Source: CAYJOG01 sp964371695 [NCBI: uncultured bacterium]
Lineage (GTDB): Bacteria; CAYJOG01
DNA length: 6,359 nucleotides
Assembly (NCBI GenBank): GCA_964371695.1
Contig: CAYJOG010000157.1
Span: forward strand, 485 to 6,843
Direction of reading: 5' to 3'
The translations under genes and the position numbers were made by a program. Position 1 is the first letter of the stretch, and each line of letters starts with the position of its first letter. Positions 1 through 5,447 of the stretch are shown in pieces. Below the pieces are notes generated by a model. That model worked only from the letters and a program-made list of their open reading frames with translations. It had not been told where the DNA came from and did no database searches.

Positions 1-903
1 ATCTCCAGCAGCAAGGTGCTGAAGGACAAGCTGGAAAACGACCTGACCCAGAAACAGACCGCCCTGGTCGCCCTGCGCCAACAGGTCAAAGAGGCCCAGC
101 GCCAGCGGGATCAGGTGGACAAACAGATGGGGGCGCTCACCCGCGAATACCTGAACCAGGAAAAGAAAAACACCGAACTCGCCGCCACGGTGGGCAGCCT
201 GCAAAAATCTGCCACCACCCTGCAAAAAAAAGTGTCGGACCTCAACGATCAGGTGGCCCGCCACCAGCGCGAACTTTTGCACGCCCGTGTGCTCATCAAT
301 CAGGACCAGTTGCTGGAAACCCTCACCGTGCCCGCCAGCCTGCGGGCAGGCGCCCTGGCGGGCGCGCTGGCAAACCGGCTGAAAACCCTCAACCAGGACC
401 TCTTCAACCGGGGGGCGCGTTATCAGGGCCAGCAGGCGTTGTTGTTTTACGAACCCCAGTTGGACTCGCTGGTGGCGGGCATGGAGCCGGACAAGTCCTA
501 TGTCATCCGCGTGTTCAGCGCCACCAACGTGTTCCACGGCCAGCCGGTGGTGGCGCGGTTTGAGGTGTCCGAAGACCGGCTGGTTTTCCGTGCGGGCGAG
601 GTGATCGCCAAAAAGACCTTCCGCCCCAAGGTGGCGGGCCGCACCACCCTTACCCGCGAACAGGCCGAGGGGCTTCTTCAGTCGCTGCTTTTGCAGGGGC
701 GGCGCGAGGCCATCAAAAAAGGCATGTTGCCCGGCCCCGGCGGCCTGGGTCAGGTGAAGGCCAGCGAACTGCTTCGGGCCGCCGAATCGGTGGCCAAGGC
801 CAAGGGCCAGGTGGAAGTGTCCATGGTGGCGCGGGAGAACACCTATCGCGCTTCGGTGCTGTCGGTGGATTTCCGCATCCGCCTGCTGGGGGTGCGGCCA
901 TGA
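1..903 (+). CDS. DUF3084-like coiled-coil protein, 5' end outside window
   Basis: The reading frame is open from base 1 to a TGA at 901-903, giving 300 visible residues; the true start lies upstream, and the GTG at 16 has no support as a start. Visible residues 1 to about 100 are rich in Gln, Lys, Glu, Asp and Leu in heptad-like spacing (for example LQKKVSDLNDQVARHQREL), which predicts a long coiled coil. The rest is a globular alpha/beta region with a KSYVIRVFSATNVFHG stretch, a GEVIAKKTF stretch and a C-terminal strand ending in FRIRLLGVRP. That layout matches DUF3084 proteins, which usually begin with membrane segments followed by a coiled coil; the membrane part would be outside the window. 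The family's function is unknown. The stop overlaps the next start as ATGA, so the two genes are probably coupled. The coiled coil is clear; the DUF3084 assignment is from recalled family features and is less certain. Confidence 0.75.
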   Translation: MSSSKVLKDKLENDLTQKQTALVALRQQVKEAQRQRDQVDKQMGALTREYLNQEKKNTELAATVGSLQKSATTLQKKVSDLNDQVARHQRELLHARVLINQDQLLETLTVPASLRAGALAGALANRLKTLNQDLFNRGARYQGQQALLFYEPQLDSLVAGMEPDKSYVIRVFSATNVFHGQPVVARFEVSEDRLVFRAGEVIAKKTFRPKVAGRTTLTREQAEGLLQSLLLQGRREAIKKGMLPGPGGLGQVKASELLRAAESVAKAKGQVEVSMVARENTYRASVLSVDFRIRLLGVRP

Positions 904-1415
904 CCCAGGCGAACAGGGTGCAGGAACTGCTGGAAAACCTGCTGCGCGAAGTGCGCACCGAGCGGGAAGCCCCCACGCTGGAGGGCATTCAGCGCATCGC
1001 CCGCGCCCTGGTGGAAGACCCCGACCTTTTCGCCGCCGCCCCCAACCTGCTGGAGCACGACAACTGGAAGGTGCGTTATCTCACCCTGCGGGCCATGGAG
1101 GTGTGCGGCCACCCCGGCCTGCCCACCGCCCTGGTGTCCCTGGCGCAGGACGACAGCCCGGAGATACGCGCCACCGTAGAGCGGCTGAGCGTCGGCGGAC
1201 CGGGCCAGGAGGAACTGTCGCTGGAAGAACTGCTGCCCCTGCTGCGCCACCAGAGCTGGTGGGTGCGCAAAAAAGCCGTCATCGGCCTGGGGCGGTGCCC
1301 CGCCGAAACCAGCCATCAGGCCCTGAAGGAACTGGTGGGACAGGAGCAGGATGCAGAAGTGCGAGAACTGGCCGCCGGTGTGTTGGAACAGTGGCGTCAG
1401 CAGGGGGTGGGGTGA
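900..1415 (+). CDS. HEAT-repeat protein, small, coupled to DUF3084 gene
   Basis: This is a 171-residue soluble protein with no signal peptide or membrane segment. It contains paired-helix units typical of HEAT or PBS-lyase-like HEAT repeats: residues about 44-96 (LLEHDNWKVRYLTLRAMEV, then ALVSLAQDDSPEIRATVERL) and about 109-165 (LLPLLRHQSWWVRKKAVIGLG, then ALKELVGQEQDAEVRELAAG). The repeated D/W-x-VR-x-x-A pattern is the hallmark. Residues 1-40 form a separate helical, charged segment. Such proteins usually act as binding scaffolds; no catalytic motif is seen. The ATG at 900 overlaps the preceding stop (ATGA), which supports this start and points to translational coupling, so the likely partner is the upstream DUF3084 protein. 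That partnership is inferred from gene order only. The gene ends 63 nt before ileS. Confidence 0.82.
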   Translation: MTQANRVQELLENLLREVRTEREAPTLEGIQRIARALVEDPDLFAAAPNLLEHDNWKVRYLTLRAMEVCGHPGLPTALVSLAQDDSPEIRATVERLSVGGPGQEELSLEELLPLLRHQSWWVRKKAVIGLGRCPAETSHQALKELVGQEQDAEVRELAAGVLEQWRQQGVG

Positions 1416-1440
1416 GTATTTTCCCCCTCCAGGCTCTTTC

Positions 1441-1469
1441 TTTCATCTCCCCTTCCCCCGGTCTACACT
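1441..1469 (+). promoter_or_regulatory. Candidate promoter of ileS (TACACT -10 box)
   Basis: TACACT at 1464-1469 matches the sigma-70 -10 consensus TATAAT at four of six positions. A weak -35 candidate, TTTCAT, lies 17 nt upstream at 1441-1446 in a pyrimidine-rich stretch. Transcription would start around 1476-1479, at or within 3 nt of the ileS ATG. The same CTACACT core followed by a CTC motif occurs upstream of the dehydrogenase gene at 5410-5420, which supports it as a real promoter class of this genome. The -35 match is poor, so this stays a prediction. Confidence 0.45.
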
Positions 1470-1478
1470 CGCTCCCCT

Positions 1479-4400
1479 ATGCGTTCTGGCCCCGGCCCCT
1501 ATAAACCGGCGGGCCGCCATTTTGAGGTGGCCCAGGAAGAAGCCCTTCTCGCCCTCTGGGAAACCCAGCGGATGTTTGAGCGCTCGGTGGAAAACCGGCG
1601 CGGCCAGAAGCCTTTTGTGTTCTACGAAGGCCCCCCCACCGCCAACGGTGCGCCCCACCCCGGCCACCTGCTCACCAAGGCCATGAAAGACCTCTTCCCC
1701 CGTTATTTCACCATGACGGGCCACTGCTGCGAGCGCAAAGCCGGCTGGGACACCCACGGCCTGCCCGTGGAAATCGAAGTGGAAAAACAACTGGGGCTGA
1801 AAAGCCGTGAAGACGTTGTGGAATATGGCGTGGAAAAGTTCGCCCAGCTCTGCCGCGAAAGCGTGTGGAAGTACAAGGGCGAATGGGAGACCACGGTGCG
1901 CCGGGGGGGCTTCTGGATTGACATGCAGCACCCCTACATCACGCTCGATAACAGCTACATCGAGTCGGTGTGGTGGGTGCTCAAGCAACTGCACGAAAAA
2001 GACCTGCTCTACAAAGGCCACAAGGTGGTGCCCTATTGCCCCCTCACGGGCACGGTGCTGTCGTCCCACGAAGTCAGCCAGGGTTACAAAGAGGTGGAAG
2101 ACCCCTCGGTATTCGTGCTCATGGCGCGTGAAGGCGCCCCCGGCGAGTTTTTTCTGGTGTGGACCACCACCCCCTGGACACTGCCCGCCAACGTGGCCCT
2201 GGCCCTGGCTCCCAAGGCCGACTATGCCCGCGTGAAACTGGCGGACGGACGCATTGTGATTCTCGCCAAGGCCCTGGTAGAAAAAGTGCTGGCCAAAGAG
2301 GAAAACCCCTATGAAATCCTCAGCACCCTGCAGGGCAAAAAACTGGTGGGCGAGCGATATACGCGACTGTTTGCCGACCTGCCGGTGGAAAAAGGCGAAA
2401 CCGTGCTGGCAGGGGATTTTGTCACGCTGGAAGACGGCACGGGCATTGTACACATCGCCCCCGCCTTTGGTGAAGAAGACTACAAGCTGGGCCGCGCCCA
2501 CGGCCTGAGCCTGCTGGACCCCATCACGCCCCAGGGCACGTTTTCAGCGTCTGTTGACTGGCTGGAGGGGCAATATTTCAAGGACGCCGACAAAACCATC
2601 CTGCGGGCGCTGAAAGAAAAAAATCTGCTCTTTCGCCGCGAGCAGTTCAAACACAACTACCCCTTCAACTGGCGGCGGCCCGACAGCCCGCTGATGTACC
2701 GCGCCCGTGAGTCGTGGTTTATCGCCATGACCCAGGTGAAAGACCGCCTGCTCAAAAACAACCAGTCCATTCACTGGCACCCGGAACACATCAAGGATGG
2801 CCGCTTTGGCGATTTTCTGAACAACGTCATTGACTGGGCGCTTTCGCGCAACCGTTTCTGGGGCACACCCCTGCCGGTGTGGATCTGCGAGGGCTGCGCC
2901 CACGAGCTGGTGGTGGGGTCGGTGAAAGAGCTGGAAGCGCTGTCAGGCAAACACCTGGCCGATCTGGACCTGCACAAACCCTACGTGGACGAACTCACGT
3001 TCACCTGCCCTGAGTGCCAGCAGGCCACCATGCGCCGGGTGCCCGAAGTGATTGACTGCTGGTTCGATTCCGGCGCCATGCCCTATGCCCAGTGGCACTA
3101 TCCCTTCGACGAAAAAAACCGCTTCGAAGACCGTTTCCCCGCCGATTTCATCTGCGAGGCCATCGACCAGACCCGTGGCTGGTTCTATTCCATGCTGGCC
3201 ATCGCCACCGCCCTGGACAAACCCGCCCCCTACCGCCACTGCCTGGTGCTGGGACACATTCTGGACAAAGACGGCCAGAAGATGAGCAAGTCCAAGGGCA
3301 ACGCCCTGAGCGGCCTGGACATGATGAACACCTATGGGGCCGACGCCGTGCGATGGACGCTCTACGCCGGCTCTGACCCCTGGCTGCCCAAACGTTTTTA
3401 TCCCGAAGTGGTGGCCGACGCCCGGCGGCGGTTTCTGGGCACCCTGCACAACGTCTATTCCTTTTTTGTGCTCTACGCCAACCTGGACCACTTCACACCC
3501 GACCAGTTTGACGTGCCCCACGGCGAGCGCCACGAACTGGACCGCTGGATATTGAGCCGCTTGAGCCAGCTCACCCGCGAGGTGCGCGAAAGACTGGAAG
3601 ACTTTGACGTGGCCCCGGCGGCCCGCGCCATTGAATATTTCGTGGTGGAGGAACTCAGCAACTGGTATCTGCGCCGCAGCCGCGACCGCTTCTGGGCCAG
3701 CGAATGGACCACCGAAAAAAAGGCGGCGTTCCTCACGCTGCACGACGTGCTGGTGAAAATCACACAAATCGCCGCGCCTTTTACCCCTTTTATCACCGAA
3801 GAAATCTGGCGCAACCTGACCGGCGCGGGCGAAGCCGACAGTGTGCATCTCACCGACTACCCCACCCCCACGCCCGGCCACGAAGACACCGAACTGGACG
3901 AACGCATGGAACTGGCCCGGCGGCTGAGCGAACTGGGGCGGTGTATTCGCCAGGAGGCCCGCCAAAAGGTGCGCCAGCCCCTAGCCGCCGCCTATCTCAA
4001 AGCCCCCAAAAACCAGCACGAACTCATCCGGCAGGTGTGGCCCATCGTGGCCGAAGAAATCAACGTCAGGGCACTGGAACTGCCCGATGACTTCAGCCAG
4101 TACGCGCTGTTTCAGGTGCAGATCAACTTTAAAGAGGCAGGCCCGGTGCTGGGCGCACGGGTGAAGGAAGCCCAGGCCGCCATGAAGGGTTGCGACTGCG
4201 CCATGGTGGCGCAGACGCTGGAAAAGGAAGGCCACGTCACCCTGCAACTGGCCGACGGCCCCGTGGACCTGAAGGCCACCATGGTGCGGGTGGACCTGAA
4301 AACCAAAGAAGGTTTTGCGGTGGGGCGAGACGGCGACCTGATGATGGCGCTGGACGTGCAACTGACCGATGAACTGCTGCGCGAAGGTTTGGCGCGGGAG

Positions 4401-4634
4401 TTCAACAACCGCGTGAACGCCCGCCGCAAGGACATGAACCTGAACGTGAGCGACCGGGTGGAAGCCCTGGTGTTCGCCGGGCGCGAGGTGATGGTGGCGC
4501 TGAAGGAACACGAGGGGTTCATCAAGGAAAACGGCATGTTGCGCGCCCTGCGTTTTCTGGACAAACCCTGCCCCGAACTGCCGGAGAGCGAAAAACTCAA
4601 TGAATACGACGTGCGGTTTGTGCTGAAGGCGTGA
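1479..4634 (+). CDS. ileS: Isoleucyl-tRNA synthetase, class 2 type (IleRS2)
   Basis: This cytoplasmic class I enzyme attaches isoleucine to tRNA-Ile using ATP and hydrolyses mischarged valine. It has 1051 residues, the usual length for the eukaryote-like IleRS2 type; the E. coli type is about 940. The Rossmann motif is HPGH at residues 60-63, after GPPTANG, and the KMSKS loop is at 601-605. The CP1 editing domain carries TTTPWTLP (229-236) and GTGIVHIAPAFGEED, with the conserved Asp at 334. Two CxxC pairs (470/473 and 510/513) can bind zinc. WALSRNRFWGTP (453-464), CWFDSG (527-532) and the anticodon-domain WYLRRSRDRFW (729-739) are conserved. The ATG at 1479 is the only start codon between the upstream stop and the conserved region. 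It has no Shine-Dalgarno sequence. IleRS2 enzymes are generally less sensitive to mupirocin than IleRS1; that is family knowledge and was not tested here. All key motifs are present and the gene looks functional. Confidence 0.99.
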   Translation: MRSGPGPYKPAGRHFEVAQEEALLALWETQRMFERSVENRRGQKPFVFYEGPPTANGAPHPGHLLTKAMKDLFPRYFTMTGHCCERKAGWDTHGLPVEIEVEKQLGLKSREDVVEYGVEKFAQLCRESVWKYKGEWETTVRRGGFWIDMQHPYITLDNSYIESVWWVLKQLHEKDLLYKGHKVVPYCPLTGTVLSSHEVSQGYKEVEDPSVFVLMAREGAPGEFFLVWTTTPWTLPANVALALAPKADYARVKLADGRIVILAKALVEKVLAKEENPYEILSTLQGKKLVGERYTRLFADLPVEKGETVLAGDFVTLEDGTGIVHIAPAFGEEDYKLGRAHGLSLLDPITPQGTFSASVDWLEGQYFKDADKTILRALKEKNLLFRREQFKHNYPFNWRRPDSPLMYRARESWFIAMTQVKDRLLKNNQSIHWHPEHIKDGRFGDFLNNVIDWALSRNRFWGTPLPVWICEGCAHELVVGSVKELEALSGKHLADLDLHKPYVDELTFTCPECQQATMRRVPEVIDCWFDSGAMPYAQWHYPFDEKNRFEDRFPADFICEAIDQTRGWFYSMLAIATALDKPAPYRHCLVLGHILDKDGQKMSKSKGNALSGLDMMNTYGADAVRWTLYAGSDPWLPKRFYPEVVADARRRFLGTLHNVYSFFVLYANLDHFTPDQFDVPHGERHELDRWILSRLSQLTREVRERLEDFDVAPAARAIEYFVVEELSNWYLRRSRDRFWASEWTTEKKAAFLTLHDVLVKITQIAAPFTPFITEEIWRNLTGAGEADSVHLTDYPTPTPGHEDTELDERMELARRLSELGRCIRQEARQKVRQPLAAAYLKAPKNQHELIRQVWPIVAEEINVRALELPDDFSQYALFQVQINFKEAGPVLGARVKEAQAAMKGCDCAMVAQTLEKEGHVTLQLADGPVDLKATMVRVDLKTKEGFAVGRDGDLMMALDVQLTDELLREGLAREFNNRVNARRKDMNLNVSDRVEALVFAGREVMVALKEHEGFIKENGMLRALRFLDKPCPELPESEKLNEYDVRFVLKA

Positions 4635-4658
4635 TGGGGAAGCGGCCCAAAAATCTTT

Positions 4659-4681
4659 GCTCTCTCCCTGAGGGAGAGGGC
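4659..4681 (+). repeat. Solo 23-nt hairpin (copy A), possible ileS 3' end
   Basis: The stem GC-T-CTCTCCC at 4659-4668 pairs with GGGAGAG-G-GC at 4672-4681 around a TGA loop; one pair is a G-U wobble in RNA. It begins 24 nt after the ileS stop codon. Sequence and the preceding CTTTGC match the first hairpin of copy B, but the second hairpin and the GGGTGAGGGGG tail are missing, so it looks like a truncated copy or a solo form. There is no T-run right after the stem, so it is not a classical intrinsic terminator. It could still stabilise the ileS mRNA 3' end. Confidence 0.8.
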
Positions 4682-4749
4682 ATTTCAGGATAATTTTCCT
4701 AAAAAACAATACAGGCTTTCAAGAACGGGGCAGATGCCCACAAGCCTTT

Positions 4750-4815
4750 GCCCTCTCCCTTAGGGAGAGGGCAGCCGAGGGTTGAGCACAGCGAAACCCG
4801 AGGCGGGTGAGGGGG
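4750..4815 (+). repeat. 66-nt two-hairpin repeat, copy B
   Basis: The element has three parts. Hairpin 1 (4750-4772) is a perfect inverted repeat, GCCCTCTCCC-TTA-GGGAGAGGGC. After an AG comes hairpin 2, with a GGGTT/AACCC stem (4779-4783 and 4795-4799) and the 11-nt loop GAGCACAGCGA. It ends with GGGTGAGGGGG (4805-4815). The reverse complement of copy C has the same 66-nt layout. Outside the 30-nt middle part, 34 of 36 positions are identical between the two. This resembles REP-like or palindromic repeat families scattered through many Gram-negative genomes. Confidence 0.9.
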
Positions 4816-4862
4816 ATAAGGAATGAAGGGCAATGAACTCGGTTTTTGATCCACCGGGCTTT

Positions 4863-4928
4863 CCCCCTCACCCGCCCGTAACCTCACTCCGTTCGGTTAC
4901 GGCCTGCCCTCTCCCTGAAGGAGAGGGC
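4863..4928 (-). repeat. 66-nt two-hairpin repeat, copy C (inverted)
   Basis: Read on the minus strand, this has hairpin 1 (4928-4906, GCCCTCTCC/GGAGAGGGC with a 5-nt loop), AG, hairpin 2, and the tail GGGTGAGGGGG (4873-4863). Hairpin 2 has a perfect 8-bp stem, CCGTAACC/GGTTACGG (plus-strand 4876-4883 and 4895-4902), and the loop GAACGGAGTGA. It lies 47 nt from copy B in opposite orientation, and its hairpin 1 begins 11 nt past the stop of the minus-strand DUF559 gene, where it could also help end that transcript. Confidence 0.9.
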
Positions 4929-4939
4929 AAGTCGGTTAA

Positions 4940-5335
4940 TCAGATTTTTTCTGATGCGGCACCTGCGGATTGCCCCCCTTTTCGGGCTTCGACAACCCGC
5001 CAAATTTCTTCCAGTACCGATTCAGTTCGGCACAACACGTCGTTATCCCAAAAACGGATGATTTTTATCCCACGGTCCCAGAAAAAGTTTTCCCTCTTCT
5101 GGTCTTTTTGCAGTTGTTTTTCTTCCAGATGCTGACCACCATCCAGTTCCACACCCAGCGCCAGTTCTTCACAATAAAAATCCAGGATGTACGGCGACAC
5201 GGGGTGTTGGCGGCGGAACTTGACCCCACCCAGTCGCCTGTTTCGCAACAGAAGCCATAAAAGCTCTTCTGAATCGGTCAGTCTCCCCCTTAGCTCCCGC
5301 GCATAGGCCAAAGTTCTGGGATGAACAGGGGACAT
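4940..5335 (-). CDS. DUF559 endonuclease-domain protein (Vsr-like fold)
   Basis: This complete 131-residue protein shows the DUF559 pattern throughout. LTDSEELLWLLLRNRRLGGVKFRRQHP falls at residues 19-45 (given here in part: LRNRRLGGVKFRRQ, 30-43). It is followed by YILDFYC (49-55), VELDGGQH (62-69), a charged helix with KDQKRENFFWDRG (77-89), and IIRFWDNDVL (92-101). Asp52, Glu63, Asp65 and His69 are the likely active-site residues, as in the related very-short-patch-repair (Vsr) and PD-(D/E)XK-type nucleases. Residues 120-131 are a non-conserved tail. The biological role of DUF559 proteins is not established; DNA cleavage is inferred from the fold. The ATG at 5335 has no clear ribosome binding site, but it gives the usual family N-terminus. 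G+C is about 50% (149 of 300 over 4981-5280), well below the roughly 62% of ileS, which suggests transfer. Hairpin repeats lie just downstream. Confidence 0.92.
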   Translation of the reverse strand: MSPVHPRTLAYARELRGRLTDSEELLWLLLRNRRLGGVKFRRQHPVSPYILDFYCEELALGVELDGGQHLEEKQLQKDQKRENFFWDRGIKIIRFWDNDVLCRTESVLEEIWRVVEARKGGQSAGAASEKI

Positions 5336-5385
5336 GGCCGGATGGTAACACCCACCAGTTTCTGGTTTCCCTCAATGCCTTTCTC

Positions 5386-5416
5386 TTTCCCGCTTTGTCT
5401 TTTTTGCCACTACACT
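5386..5416 (+). promoter_or_regulatory. Candidate promoter of aldehyde dehydrogenase gene
   Basis: TACACT at 5411-5416, within CTACACTGACTCACCC, is the -10 candidate and parallels CTACACTCGCTCCC before ileS. The -35 region is weak; TTTCCC at 5386-5391 with a 19-nt spacer is the best I see, and both promoters have CTCTTT about 28-30 nt before the -10 box. Transcription would start near A5422, leaving a 26-nt leader. It lies in the 112-nt divergent spacer shared with the DUF559 gene. Confidence 0.45.
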
Positions 5417-5434
5417 GACTCACCCATCACCAAG

Positions 5435-5440
5435 AAGGAG
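5435..5440 (+). promoter_or_regulatory. Shine-Dalgarno site of aldehyde dehydrogenase gene
   Basis: AAGGAG lies 7 nt before the ATG at 5448. It fixes the start that includes the unusual basic tail, which might otherwise be dismissed as upstream sequence. It also shows that this organism uses ordinary Shine-Dalgarno initiation, in contrast to ileS. Confidence 0.85.
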
Positions 5441-5447
5441 CATCACC

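Larger units (their letters stand above)
4635..4939. other. Non-coding gap between convergent genes, filled with repeats
   Basis: This 305-nt gap separates the 3' ends of ileS (+) and the DUF559 gene (-). I see no credible gene in it. It holds one 23-nt hairpin, two 66-nt two-hairpin elements in opposite orientation, and a weaker nested inverted repeat at 4713-4747 (outer AGGCTT/AAGCCT, inner GGGC-AGAT-GCCC). The 47 nt between the two long elements (4816-4862) show no recognisable motif. Gaps between convergent genes are typical places for REP-like repeats because they tolerate insertions and can end transcription from both sides. Confidence 0.85.

Noticed and set aside
1416-1478. T-box or other riboswitch leader for ileS
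   Set aside because: The gap is only 63 nt, pyrimidine-rich, and contains no T-box sequence, specifier stem or terminator.
1413-1479. The HEAT-repeat gene and ileS are in the same frame with no other stop in the 63-nt gap, so TGA readthrough would make a fusion
   Set aside because: Twenty-one pyrimidine-rich codons without a stop are expected by chance, and both proteins look complete on their own.
1443-2501. Long open frame on the minus strand opposite ileS (352 codons), and similar ones at 2943-3965 and 3981-4709
   Set aside because: They lie fully or almost fully antisense to a clearly conserved synthetase, are rich in His/Gly/Val as expected from the complement of GC-rich codons, and show no family features.
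4659-4928. CRISPR array, because of repeated palindromic units
   Set aside because: Only three copies, of unequal length, differing orientation and irregular spacing, with no cas genes.
4833-5135. 100-codon plus-strand frame across repeat C and the DUF559 3' end
   Set aside because: It runs through the hairpin repeat and antisense to DUF559, with no ribosome binding site or recognisable domain.
5354-5366. ACCAG-TTT-CTGGT inverted repeat in the divergent spacer as an operator or terminator
   Set aside because: A 5-bp stem with no supporting second copy or T-run is too weak to call.
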